Source: Polytrichum commune (Eukaryota > Streptophyta > Polytrichopsida > Polytrichales > Polytrichaceae). From it: DNA of 64,000 nt. Position numbers and translations under genes: made by a program. The stretch's first letter is position 1, and each line of letters opens with the position of its first letter. The stretch spans positions 20,584,001 through 20,648,000 of the forward strand of contig OX485806.1 in assembly GCA_950295325.1 (NCBI GenBank), written 5' to 3'. Of the stretch, positions 1-11,010 are shown piece after piece. The notes beneath the pieces were generated by a model. The model was not told the origin of the DNA, made no database searches, and worked only from the letters and a program-made list of their open reading frames with translations.

Positions 1-349
1 ACCAAGGGGGAGGGTGATAAGTTGAAAACACTATTTGCTATATAGAGCCCATGGATCTCTTTTTCTAAAAATAAAAAATAAATCAAAATTAGGATCAAAA
101 TTAAATCAGCACATCAAATTAAATTTTGATGAATCTAGCACAAACTTTTAGGAGGCAGATTTTTATCACACCTCCCATGATAAGTGTTGAGAAACAAAAC
201 TTGTGTCATTGCATGCACGTCACAATTTGAATATGAAACATGGTGCCCATACTACACTTCAATTTCTTTTTTCTTGCCACAATCATAGGCTATGTATGGC
301 AATGGCACACGGTAACTTAGGGCCATGCGGCACATAACTACAGTCTAAC
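1..349. other. No recognised feature
   Basis: AT-rich DNA leading into the pogo-like element. I see no coding motif and no match to the repeat families of this window. Confidence 0.5.
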
Positions 350-1930
350 CTTCGTTATATTTAGAATTTATATTTTGTCATATTAAAGAGGTAACCGATG
401 CTAAAATTCCTTTCATCTATGTTATGTACATCTAAAGTACATCCATTTTCACTTGGGAACTACTTGGGAACTTCACTCATCATTGGGAACTTAATAATAA
501 TTAGGGTTACTAGTGTAGATGGACTTGGTTAGGGTTAGAGTGGCCTCCTTCTTATTCTTTTGTCAAATTATGAGCATGAAGATGTTTACAACATGGATGA
601 GATTGAATTGTATTTTAAAGCACATCTAAATGAAACCATTAGCACAAGGGAAGGTGAAGGGTCGGAAGTTACAGAAAGAGCGTGTAACATCTGCTCTTGC
701 TATTAATTCAACTAGGATTGATAAGTTGTAGTTGCTTGTGATTTATACATCTAAGCAACCACGATGTTTTGGAAGGTGGCAACCTCATGAGTATGTTCGG
801 TGGCACTCAAATAAAACAACTTGGATGAAGGGGGATATATTTGAAGCTTGGATTTTGTAGCTCAACAATCAGTTCAAAGGCTAAAATCGAAAGGTGATAA
901 TGATTTTGGATAATGCATCTTCACATGTTGTTAGCTCTGCCAAAGTTAGTAAGTCTCGTGGTTTTTCAACCTTGGAATTGAGCAACATGACTTTGATATT
1001 CCTTCCTCCCGACGTTACAAGTGTAGTTCAACCTTTGGATCAAGGTATAATAGCATCTTTCAAAAGTCAATACAAGAAGAAACTATGCAATGAATTTTGT
1101 CACTATATGATGATGCTACATTGAAGGACTTAAGGAGGTGGTGCCCAACATCAGACATGCTATCATGTGGAATTATGAAGTATGAAGTGAATTGGATGCA
1201 TAGATAGTCAGGGATTGTTAGAGGATGGTGCGTATATTACTTGCAACATGGAATGTTGATTTTGCCCTAGTTGATGAAAGGGATAAGAATAGAATACAAG
1301 AAGAATCAGATGTACTTGGTACTATGATCTCAAAGTTATAATTGGGTGATGAAGAGATATCAATCGAGACTTGCATTCAGATGGAAGGGGAAGAGAGAAC
1401 TGAGCTAAAATTGAGTGTTGATGAGTTGGTGGATGTTGCTTAGGGAATCAATTATGCACAAGGCTTTGATCTTAATGTTGATCTATATTAAGTAGATGTG
1501 GATGATGTTGCTCCACCTACAATAAAGCTTAGTAATGCTAAACGTCATGCATCATTGTTGTCGAATTTCTTATTAGACATCTCTTTACATTTTGGTGTTA
1601 ATGAGATTATTAGTTTTCAAAAGCTAGTCGGTAATTTAGATAATATGACAATTGCTAACTTGAGTAGGCAACACCAAAATTCTTTGAACTTGTATTTCAA
1701 GAGTTCTTGAGAATATTTGTATTTGTTTGGAGTTATAAGTTATTATTTCATACAATCTATATTGCTGAAACTTGTTATATATATTTTTCAGCTCATATTG
1801 CTTATGTTTTTGTATTCCCTTGATAGTACGACAATATTACGCCAATTGTCATATTAACGAGAAGATGACACCTCGATAATATGACATTTTTTGTGTTTCC
1901 CAAACGTGTCATACTAAAGAGGGTGAACAA
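350..1930 (+). mobile_element. Decayed pogo/Tigger-like (Tc1-mariner superfamily) DNA transposon
   Basis: The span surrounds the dead transposase at 561-1710. A motif reading TGTCATATTAAAGAGGT lies near the left side (about 375-392). A similar motif lies inverted near 1868-1890, and another copy lies in direct orientation at about 1905-1922, so subterminal repeats are present but the outer ends are uncertain. No clear TA duplication was identified. Boundaries are an inference from the position of these motifs. Confidence 0.5.
561..1710 (+). pseudogene. Pogo/Tigger-like DDE transposase, inactivated
   Basis: The frame reads as the catalytic and C-terminal part of a CENP-B/jerky/Tigger-type transposase (DDE_1 superfamily). 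The first acidic motif, NMDE, is near 596-607. The second, LDNASSH, is at about 906-926. The third lies in LPPDVTSVVQPLDQGII at about 1000-1050. Downstream text such as IKLSNAKRHASLL and LSRQHQNSLNLYF matches the usual C-terminal tail and ends at a stop at 1708-1710. It is broken: frameshifts are needed near 647 and 1112, and in-frame stops occur near 727, 859, 881, 1339, 1441 and 1489. The N-terminal DNA-binding part was not seen. Family assignment is firm; activity is excluded. Confidence 0.8.
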
Positions 1931-2752
1931 TAGTCACCAAACCCCATACAACATAATTCATGTTAGTTAAGCTTATTATGACACTATCTCTTCTAAAAGT
2001 TGATGTCACTTTGAGTGTTTGTATATATATGAGAGGTTGAACAAAAGGGTCAAAGCCTATTCAATCCCACCTTGTCCTCTTTGTTCCGGAGTCCTTATCC
2101 ATCTCCTTCATTTGTAGGAGACCCTTAACTTTATCATGTCCACTCCTTGCCCTCTTTATTGGCTTTGTCTGTAGGATAGAGACTATGCATCAACTTCTTC
2201 GTTTCAAGAGCAAATTCCTAACCATTTTGTGTTCACACTTGGACGTTTCTTGTTCTTGTTATTTTTGGTCCACTTTATGTAATGTGGATGTTAACTATAG
2301 TTTTTATATATATATATATATATATACAAGTGCTCCCTAAAATGCATTGAAAGAAATCTAGTTAACTATAATTATTTCGGCAGTTCTTGATTATTTATTT
2401 TAAAAATTTCGGGTGATAAATGAGTAGCTTCAATCCTTGACCCGTATTTGAGAAGAAGGTGCACAAAATCCAAGAAAGGTTTGGTATAGTGAATAGGCAT
2501 GGATTGGCATGAGCAAAGTAATCAACTACAATTGTAGTATTTCATAGCAAAGGACAGAGCCTCACGGTTCTACCGTTTTCTTGTTTAACTTATTATCTAA
2601 CCATTAACTAAGAAGACGAGATGGATGTCTTGTTAGTTAAAGATGAATGACCTTAGTCATGTAAGAAATAGCTCCAGATGTTAAACATCTTCAGAACTTG
2701 TCTCCTTGACCATGCAATTCATAAAAAGTTAACCTTTCACCACTACTATAGC
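1931..2752. other. Intergenic, no gene seen
   Basis: AT-rich sequence with a short (TA)n run at about 2305-2327. No coding motif or repeat-family match was found. Confidence 0.5.
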
Positions 2753-2765
2753 TATGGGTTGGTAA
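2753..2765. repeat. Target-site duplication of the SINE (left copy)
   Basis: TATGGGTTGGTAA is repeated exactly at 3133-3145. This 13-bp duplication flanks the SINE and is the mark of target-primed retrotransposition. Confidence 0.9.
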
Positions 2766-3132
2766 GGATAGAAACTCCGGTCCCTTTTTAGCAAGGGGCC
2801 GGCGTGAATAAAGTGTCCGTTCGTAATGTCAATGGCCCGATGCCCACCGGACAAGGGGACATTGGGGCAATACTACTCTCCCCTTTCGAGGATGGGCACT
2901 ATAGTGACACACTATACTAGTTTCTAGCTAGCCACTAGTAGTGCCTTGAAGATACCGGACATGGTATCCCCCCAAAGGGCTTTGAGGTACCCATACAACA
3001 AGGTCCAAGGACCCCCCACCATAGTTGGGTGGACTAAGGTGGTGAGCACCACGCCGGCACGGGGAATAGAACCCACAACCTCCCCATTGGGGGCCATGAG
3101 CCCTAACCACCAAGCCAAGGCCCGTGGTGCCT
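2766..3132 (-). mobile_element. tRNA-derived SINE, copy 1 (367 bp)
   Basis: Read on the minus strand, the element starts at 3132 and holds two RNA polymerase III promoter boxes. The A-box-like TGGCTTGGTGG is about 35 bases before the B-box GGTTCTATTCC, as in tRNA genes. The first ~270 bp are nearly identical to the copy at 49831-50196; the 3' third has diverged strongly. It is flanked by a perfect 13-bp duplication (2753-2765 and 3133-3145). SINEs carry no protein and depend on a LINE in trans; none is visible here. The small open frames in it on both strands are chance. Confidence 0.88.
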
Positions 3133-3145
3133 TATGGGTTGGTAA
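3133..3145. repeat. Target-site duplication of the SINE (right copy)
   Basis: Exact second copy of the 13-bp sequence at 2753-2765. Confidence 0.9.
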
Positions 3146-4420
3146 CCCTTAAGCGTGGCAAGGTCCTTACTTTACCAACACCACATAACAACTTGCTATA
3201 TATTTACTCTAATACTGTTGTGACACATAGTGCCATATAAATTTTACATGTTGACATTATCTTTAGGTGTAGACTTGGTCAAACTATTTGTTGTGTGGGG
3301 GCCCCTTGGGGGGGGGGGGGGGGGGGAGTTTAATCACTTTACATCACAAAGAAACCTAGTCTCTCCTAAATTATATCTCAATCACAATGTCAAATTTTCA
3401 TGAACTCAAGTGTGTTAGCCATTTTTGTGAAATTTATTGAACATGTTAGAGTTATTCATAAAGTCTCACAAAGAGGGAGAAAACCATGGGTTTGATCCTT
3501 CTTTGATAATGCTTTCTATTAAGAGCTCATTAGTCCGCTGTATATGAAAGCCTCATTTGAAAGTTTGGGGAAACTTTTGTGACCTCCCCTTTCTACCTTT
3601 CAAACTTTGAGAGAATCTAACGATCTACAATAGGGCATGTGCATGAGACCTGCTATCGTACATCCATAATTGGCCCATGCGAGGCAAGCTTGGCCCACCC
3701 ATCCTAAGGTAGAAAAACGGAAAATAATGAAAATAAGTTGATTCGGGCATAAAGAGTGGCTTGAAAATTGTGCAATACTTTTTAGAGATGGAGTAGGGGA
3801 TATGATGAGGAATGTAGATTGTTTCATAAATTTCTTCCATGTAATTAATTAGTTACATTTTCTGAAAGAGGCAAGTAAGTAAGGCCCCTTACTTGTACAG
3901 TAGGGTGTCCCTAATTTGAGCATCAAAATATCCTACTCTACATACGAATGCACACAAAATGATTAACTTAATGGCAGTGAAAAGTGATCCCAAGCAATGT
4001 ATAACATGACCTATCTGGCCAATCACTGCATCCGGCCTACATTGCACCCTTTTTAGGCCAACACTTTTAGAATCAACCATTTTGGGTCCACACATAAATC
4101 CTTCTACTCCTAGTCTAGTGCACCGGTAGTGGTCATTCAATGTTCTCCCTTTTTTTTTGCCTTAGTAGGACAAGCTAGCAAGCCAATTTATAATAGCCCG
4201 ACACCAAACTCTTTGTGTATGATAATTTAAGCATTAAGAAAACTTGGCGAATTTTTGTTAATTCTCATAAACTTAGGGTTTGGGACTAAACCCATGGTTA
4301 CATCTACTTTACTTTACAAACAACTCTATTAATAGTCTTAAGTCCTCAAAGTATCCATACCAAGCTATATGATAGGCCAATCTACATATATACGTGAACC
4401 TTGTGCAAGCCATATGAAGT
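3146..4420. other. Intergenic, no gene seen
   Basis: A G-homopolymer of about 20 bases lies at 3308-3327. Short open frames on the minus strand (3600-3840, 3889-4140) show no family motif. Nothing else recognised. Confidence 0.5.
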
Positions 4421-4421
4421 G

Positions 4422-4765
4422 TTAGGGTAGATGTGTCCAATTTGATTTTTGATCTCAAACGGAACACCTATATTTTAGTGGCTTATGGTTGATTGTGAAT
4501 CTAGAACGGACACCAAAACGACATGTGTTGAAAAGAGATTGGACAATGTATTTCAAAACTTGGTAATCAACCTAGACACCATAATGAACATAATTGGAAG
4601 GACTTATATGATCATTTATTAATCCATAAAATCTTCACTTTGATAATGAATAAGATAATCATAAGAGCTCCGAAAATTATGAGAAAGGTGACTACAAGCA
4701 CAATTTGGATTTGCTAATCATCTCGCACCTAATTGCGCTTTTCACATCATACAAGAAGGTGGTGC
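4422..4765 (-). repeat. R1 dispersed repeat, minus-strand copy
   Basis: One of roughly eleven copies of a ~370-bp repeat in the window. Well-preserved copies start near TAAGGTAGA and finish near TCTACCTTA, so short terminal inverted repeats are likely. Internal landmarks are GCCTAGAATGGTTAGCA and CACTCAAATATAGGTG, here as reverse complements. It has no coding capacity. It may be a miniature inverted-repeat transposon; the superfamily is unknown. Confidence 0.75.
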
Positions 4766-5659
4766 AGAGTAAATGTGTCCGTTTGAGACCGGCTTCCCTT
4801 ATGACTTCCCTCAAAGCTGGGCATCGAAGTTTCCAAAGCCCTCAGTCTGTCATTTCTCGGCTCCAGATAATTGATGATATGCACCACACACGTAAATTGA
4901 ATTTGATTATTTTTTGGAAGGATCTTGGAGAACAAGACTGCAATGTCACACTAAACTTTTGATTCCCACATGGGAAAGGGAGAAAGTTAGATATGGTTGT
5001 ACAAGAGTACAGACAGAAGTCAAGAATTTCGGTGAAAGGGCGGAGGTGAAGCAGGATGTTGAATTGTAGGTCAAGCAGCTTTAAATTCACCCATTTTTTA
5101 TTGTAACTATCTATCAATCTATCTATCTATTTGTCCCCCCATCCATCCTATTGCATCAAGTTGTTGAAGTTGAACTTTGTGTTTCCAGTGCAGGTAAGGT
5201 ATGTGGTAGTTGTTCAGTTATTTTTCAGGTGCTCCAACTTCTACTGATAGATTTACACAATGAAACTTGTGTTGCATTAAGCAAATCTACAATGAAGTAT
5301 CAGAAAAAATTGGATGGAATATCAACCTCCCCTGATTATGGTTATCGGAAGCGCATGTTAATTGATTCCTCAACTAAATACATAAGTCATTCCATTTGTG
5401 TTCACTATTGAGTGTGTAGGAAAATAATAAAATCTGAAGATGTAGCCCAATCTCTTTCAAATATATATGTTTATGGTGTTTGTTCTTCGATCCTCACCTA
5501 ACCACACACCAAATGAAATGTAAGTGTCCAATTACGAAAAGTGGCGAAATAACACCCGCAGACCTCATTCGAATTAACCCGGATTCATGCATATTTTTGC
5601 ACCCAATCTTTCACCAATTGTGTTGGGTGTGTCGTATCTTGCATACACAGCCACCTGCA
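4766..5659. other. Intergenic; partial R5 unit and a small tandem tract
   Basis: A fragment matching the R5 landmark TTGTAGGTCAAGCAGCTTT is at about 5066, ahead of the main array. A (TATC)n-like run is at 5108-5130. No gene recognised. Confidence 0.5.
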
Positions 5660-7380
5660 AGTCCCTTCAATTATGGGTCAAGCAGCTTTCAGCCTTTTCT
5701 GACCCTCTTAGACCCTTCCAATGTTTATGAGGGGCTGGTATTCACCTAAAAAATGGCTCTTCATGCATCCTTTGGACCAGTCCTTCATTAAGTGTGTTAC
5801 ATGCTTTGCATGGCCAGTGACAACAAACAGTGGCCAAGATTCTCTTTCTATACTTTCAAGTTAAGCAAGCACGATGCAATGACAAGTGTGGCCATGTTTG
5901 GTCGTAATTTTTTTGATTGGCACGTTTTCCTGCAAACCTAGCCCAAGTGAGGTCACCGTAGCAATTTTGTGAGGACACAATTGATCTGCTTCTCACTTCC
6001 TTTACCTCTCACATAGGTCCCTTAATTGTAGGTCAAGCAATTTCAACTTTTCTGACCTCTTAGAGCTTTCCAGCACCTAGTGGGAGATGCACAACGTAGT
6101 TGGTTTTAGGGGTACGTAGTCATCTCCAAAATGACCTCTCATGCATCCTTTTTGAGTTACATCCTGTGCATGGTCAGTGGCGACAAAAATGGTGGGTCAA
6201 GATTCTCTTGTTATGTTTTTGTAGTACCAAGCATGATGCAATTACAAGTGTGGACATGTTTGGGTTTGGTTTCTTCGATCGGCATGTTTTTCCCTGCAAA
6301 CCTAGCCGAAGTAAGGTCTCCATAGCAATAGAGATCTGCTTCTCATGTTCTTTTACCTTTCACACATGTCCCTTTAATTGTACGTCAAGCAGTTTCAACC
6401 TTTCTCACCCTCTTAGAGCTTTCAAGCACCTGGTGGAAGGTGCACACAAACTAGTTGGTTTTGGGGGTAGGGATGATACCTTCCAAACATCCTTTGGGCC
6501 AAGTCCTTCATTTTTTTTAATGTATTGCATTCTTTCCATGGTCGTTGGCAGAAAATGGTGGTCAAGATTTTCTTGTTATGTTTTCTGTAGTGGCAAGCAT
6601 GATGCAAGTACAAGTATAGACTTTGGTCGGCATGCAAAATTTAGCCAAAGTGAGGCCACCGTAGCAGTATGTGAGGACAATGTTGCTCTGCTCCTCATCT
6701 TCTTTACCTTTCACACAGGTCCCTTGAAATTGTAGGTCAAGCAATTTCAGCCTTTCATAAAGCCTTTGTGCACCTTGTGGAAGATGCACAAGCTAGTTGT
6801 TCTTGGGAGCAGGTGTGTATTCACCTCCATGGCGATCTTTCATGGATCCTTTCATAATTGTGTTACACTCATTCCTTTGCATGGTCAGTAACAACAATTG
6901 GTGTCCGGCATTGTTTTGGTCATGGCAAGCAAGACTCGTGTACAATTTCTTTGGATCGATCGGCATATTTCCCTGCAAAACTAGCTTTTTCCTTGGGGGC
7001 AGAAGTTCACCTTCCAAAATGACCCTGCATGCACACTTTGGGCCAGTCCTTCATCGATTGTATCACATTCCTTGCATGATCAGTGCGCAAAAATGGTGTT
7101 TGAGATTCCTCTCTTTTTGTTTTCGATATAGCAAGCACGAGCCAGTTCCAAGTGTGGGCATATTTGGGCATGAATTCTTTGATCCGCATACTTTCCTGCA
7201 ATCCTAGCTGAAGTACTTAAGAACACAGTAGCCTTTGAATTTTGGGTGAAGCAATTTCAGCCATTTTGCCCCCTGTTAGAACCTTGGGTGCACAGACTAG
7301 ATCGTTGTCTTTCAGGGGCAGGTATTCATTTCCAAAATGGCCCTCCATGCATCCTTGGGACCAGTCCCTCCTTAATTGTG
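5660..7380 (+). repeat. R5 array: diverged tandem units of ~352 bp
   Basis: The landmark GGTCAAGCARTTTCARCCTT recurs near 5675, 6030, 6382, 6734 and 7242. The first four are spaced 355, 351 and 352 bp apart; the last is about 508 bp on. Each unit also carries a CATGGTCAGTGRC-like motif and a CAAGCATGATGCAA-like motif. Units are roughly 70-85% alike by eye, so the array is old. A 211-codon open frame at 6100-6735 runs through two units but has no family motif and is treated as chance. Function unknown. Confidence 0.75.
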
Positions 7381-7381
7381 T

Positions 7382-7757
7382 TAAGGTAGAGGTGGGTTAT
7401 GCGGATGCTTTTCTCTCTGCACGCACTTCTTGTAGGATATAAAACACGTAATTAGTGCCAGATGATTAGGAAATCCAGATCATGCCATAGCCATTCGCAT
7501 CATAAGTTTTCAGAACTATATGAATATCTTACACATTCTCAAAGTGAAGATTCCCGTGCTCATCAAGTGGTCACATAGGCCCCCCAATCATGTTGACTAT
7601 TGAGCCTAGAATGGTTAGCACATTATGAGCACGCACTCCAATCTCTTTTAAACACGTGTCTTTTTGGTGACCATTTGTAGATCCGCACCTAGCTCCATAC
7701 CACCGAAATATAGGTGTTCAGATTATTGCTAAGTTGGAATTGGACACGTCTATCTTA
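7382..7757 (+). repeat. R1 dispersed repeat, plus-strand copy
   Basis: Starts at AGGTAGA, directly after TTA, and ends at the TCTATCTTA side. It has the full set of R1 landmarks, including GAATATCTTACACATT and GGTCACATAGG. Confidence 0.75.
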
Positions 7758-7985
7758 CATCGTTTGCATGGTCAAATGATGTTCAACATTGTCAAGTGTG
7801 TTGTTTTTGTATTAGCAAGCAATATGAGTGCATCACTATTAGTGTGGACATGTTTGGGCTTGCTTTCTTTAATTGGCATGTTCGCTGCAAGCCTAGCCCA
7901 TACATAGGTATTTTTTTCTGAGGACAATCATACTGCTGGTACTCTGTGGGTGGGCAGTAATTCAATGATTCTTAATCTCTAAACC
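7758..7985. other. Diverged R5-like segment
   Basis: Text such as TAGCAAGCAATATGAGTGCA and GGACATGTTTGGGCTTG resembles the second half of an R5 unit, which suggests a detached, decayed unit. No gene seen. Confidence 0.4.
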
Positions 7986-7993
7986 TTTCACAC

Positions 7994-8218
7994 CAGTGTC
8001 TTGGGAGATTTTTGGGCACAATCGGCCGAGGTCCTAACGTTTCCAAGTCCAACCGGTTACATGTTGACATCTTTTGGGTTGTCTTTATCAATTTGAGGCA
8101 TATTCTATCAAATTCCCCTAAAATGATCGATAATTTTCTCAGTTTTGAACTCGAACCAGTTATTTCTCAAACTTAACCGGCTCATCTGTACCTAGCCGTT
8201 GTTTCTCTCTGCTCATCC
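7994..8218 (+). mobile_element. F-family miniature hAT-like element
   Basis: Begins CAGTGTCTTGGGAG and includes the family landmarks GGTTACATGTTGACATC and the paired AACCGG boxes. It is flanked by TTTCACAC (7986-7993) and TTTCACAT (8219-8226), a 7-of-8 duplication of hAT length. The right end has drifted from the CACTG type. This copy shows the unoccupied site of the CACTA-like insertion found at 53902-54021. Confidence 0.6.
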
Positions 8219-8635
8219 TTTCACATGATGACTATTTGTGCAGGTCAAGTGGCAGCGTGGGATTTGTGGAAGGTGTCGTTGCTATGGAAAAAGAACTTCA
8301 GCAATTCCGGAGGGATTCAATGCTGTTGATGTTGTTACTAAGCAGTGCAATTTTGGTGGCGGCCACAGCCGCAAAACAGAGCTCATCGGCTTGCATCCTC
8401 CTCACAGAATCTGGAGGTAGGGCAAATTAATCTTCTCTTGTTGCAAATCACTTGTGCACGAGAATCTAATGGATTCCAATGTGAGATGGTTTTTTGGTTT
8501 GAAAATCGGGGCACTAGAAGTTGAGGAACATTCTCCTATCGGTTGTCAGTTCATTTCACCATGGGAACCATGGGGAGGAAACATGTCACTTGGAGATGAA
8601 CTTGAACCAACATGTGGATAGTAGCACATAGCAAG
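8219..8635. other. Intergenic, no gene seen
   Basis: Two overlapping open frames of about 60 codons near 8236-8430 show no family motif. Nothing else recognised. Confidence 0.45.
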
Positions 8636-8999
8636 TAAGGTCCATGTGTGGTATTTGGATGCTTTTCCCTAGTAAGACATGAACGACACAATTAAAGTGA
8701 GATGATTAGCAAATTCAAATCTTGCCAAAGCCATTTGCCTCATAAGTTTTTGGGCTCATATGAATATCTTATTCATTATCTAAGTGAAGATTTCTTGTGC
8801 TCATGACGTGGTCATATAGGTCTCTCCAATTGTGTTGGTTGTTGAGCCTAGAATGGTTAGCATAGTTTAAGAATGTAGTCCAATCTTATGTAAACATGTG
8901 TCTTTTTGGTGTCCGTTCTTAGATCCACACCTAACCACATACCACTCAAATAGAAGTGTCCAAATTATCGACGTGTTGGAATCAAGCACGTCTACCTTA
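8636..8999 (+). repeat. R1 dispersed repeat, plus-strand copy
   Basis: Full-length copy from TAAGG at 8636 to TCTACCTTA ending at 8999. It is the clearest right end of the family in the window. Confidence 0.8.
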
Positions 9000-9430
9000 G
9001 GGGAAACGGCTCCTAAGTAAGTCAACTACAATCTTTAACGATAGGACTCTATTTTGATTTTTCTAATCAATTTATAAAGCATGATATGGATAACAATGTG
9101 CCATAGCGGCCACAACACTTAAAAGTGTTGCTTGAGAAATGGAAGGCAGAAGTGTGCACACATTTCACAAGAGATCAAACTTCTTCAAGCTTGGACTATT
9201 TCTTCTTTGCACTTGTGCAATCATATGTTTGCACTTGAGCCACATGATGAGGAAATACCCACTTCACTTTATCGTGTCATGGATTCCTGTTGTTGAGTTT
9301 TTTTGTTTTTGTCACTTTTGCATCAGAGTGGTGTCTTGTGCTAATAAATTGACTTTCAATTTATCGGGACTCAAAGATATCTCCAAAGTTAGGTGTTACA
9401 ATGCTGAGTTTGCTTGGAGCAATTGAGTGT
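9000..9430. other. Intergenic, no gene seen
   Basis: The 95-codon plus-strand frame at 9139-9426 has no motif I recognise and no splice context. Nothing else found. Confidence 0.4.
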
Positions 9431-9433
9431 TAC

Positions 9434-9704
9434 AATGATGGTGCATGCTTGGAGCTGGTACTGTTTGAATTTGAATGAAAAGCAACCTGTTTCTTGAGAT
9501 TCAATGAGGGACAAACTCAATTATTAGCACCTCTTGGCATGCTAAAATGAGTTTGACCCTCCCTAAACTGATATAGAATCCTTTTTGTTCAAACCTCCAC
9601 ACTCTTTTCAAGCATGTACCAAAAACTCACTAAACACAAAAGGTCTCGTAATCAAAACAACAAACTCTTGACCAAAACTCATGTTGAGTTAGAGGATAAC
9701 TCTA
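9434..9704. repeat. Foldback element FB, decayed copy
   Basis: The right arm (about 9530-9704) matches the right arm of the palindrome at 14473-14812, including CACCTCTTGGCATGCTAAAA at the centre and GAGGATAACTCTA at the end. The left arm is shortened and diverged (GTGCATGCTTGGAGC near 9442). It is an old, asymmetrical relative of that element. Confidence 0.65.
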
Positions 9705-9715
9705 TGCGTAGTAAC

Positions 9716-10090
9716 TAAGGTAGAGTAGGCCTTGAACATGCATTTTCCTCTCCGCAGCCACTTCTTGTAAGATATGAAGCACGCAATTTGTGTGAGATGA
9801 TTAGCAAATCCAAATGTGCCCGTAGTCACTTTCTCACAATTTTGTTCAGAGCTTGTACGAATAATTTGTTCATTGTCAAAGTGAAGATTCTCCTAGCTAG
9901 TAGTCCCCCCTCCCCTGAATTTTATGTTGACTCTTACCTCTAGAATGGTTAACAAAATTCGAACCCATAGGCCAATATGTTTTCAACATGTCTATTTGAT
10001 GTCTGCATTCTTAGATTCACATGCAACCATACACCACTCAAATATAGGTGTCTGTTTGAATCGAAAACCGAATTAGGGATATCTACTTTA
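9716..10090 (+). repeat. R1 dispersed repeat, plus-strand copy
   Basis: Full-length copy from TAAGGTAGAGTAGG to TCTACTTTA, lying only about 12 bp after the foldback copy. The small open frames on both strands are in the repeat. Confidence 0.78.
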
Positions 10091-10684
10091 TCCTCATGCA
10101 TGCCAGGAAGCAAGCAAGAAAATTTATGTAATTTCTGCAAATCTTGCACTGAAATTAATCTTACTTCCTTCTGTATTTCATTCTGACAAAAAAATATTCT
10201 ATGTCTTTCAGTAACAGGGCAGGTTGAAAACGAGGGATGCGCATCAATTCATGCAGCCCACAATCGGGAGCTTCTCACGACACGGGCAGTGCCGGTGGGG
10301 TACCCACCCCCTCCCAATGTGGCATCACCTCCCTCTTCGTCTTAGTGACGTGGAAGGACAATCATCAAGACGTGAGATTATTCAAACCCTAAATTTGTTG
10401 TAAGATTGTGCATGTGGAGCATGGTTTAATTTCATGTACCACTGTTTGGACTTGAGTGTGCATGTAAAACACTTTACATGACGTATGGCCGACAAAACAA
10501 TTACAGAGCAAAACTCAAGGGAGACTATGTTGTCTAAGAGCATCCAATTTGTAAAAACCTAAAATCCAAATGCAAACCCTAACAAAAATGGATAGGGTAG
10601 TCATTGAGGATTATTACCATATGGCAACTCTGGATGAGAACATGAAATGGATGACATGAACACATCTCGTGTCAAATTTTCTCT
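10091..10684. other. Intergenic, no gene seen
   Basis: Mixed-composition DNA including a short GC-richer patch (about 10250-10350). No motif or repeat match found. Confidence 0.45.
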
Positions 10685-10858
10685 AAGCCTTAGGGCCACC
10701 TTTTGTACACCTACCTTTATTTCAAAATTCTTTAAATGTACGCACTAGTAAAAACGATACCTCTCCCTTACATATACTATGTACGTTAATGCCTCAAATA
10801 ATGCCCCTTCTTACATTCACATTTGTTCGTACGCGGTATGAAGAGTCCACCCTCCGGG
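10685..10858. repeat. R6 repeat, copy 1 (inverted relative to 47088-47260)
   Basis: Landmarks CTTTTGTACACCTACCTTT and GGTATGAAGAGTCCACC are found as reverse complements at 47088-47260 in matching order. Non-coding, class unknown. Confidence 0.6.
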
Positions 10859-10859
10859 A

Positions 10860-11010
10860 GAATAGTTAGCATATTTTGAGCACGTAGTCCAATCTCTTAT
10901 AAACACACCCTTTTTTAAAATATCCATTCTTAGATCCACACCTAATCACATACCACTCAAATACATGTTTCCAAATTATTCCTATGTCTTATTAAGGCGA
11001 GTCTACCTTA
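10860..11010 (+). repeat. R1 dispersed repeat, truncated copy
   Basis: Only the right ~150 bp are present, from ATAGTTAGCATATTTTGAGC to GTCTACCTTA. It abuts R6, so the left part was probably lost or replaced there. Confidence 0.7.

Noticed and set aside
2924-3152. Three overlapping frames on both strands near 3 kb
   Set aside because: All lie inside the SINE and recur only because the SINE does.
6100-6735. 211-codon plus-strand open frame
   Set aside because: It runs through R5 tandem units, has no family motif, and its frame is not kept in neighbouring units.
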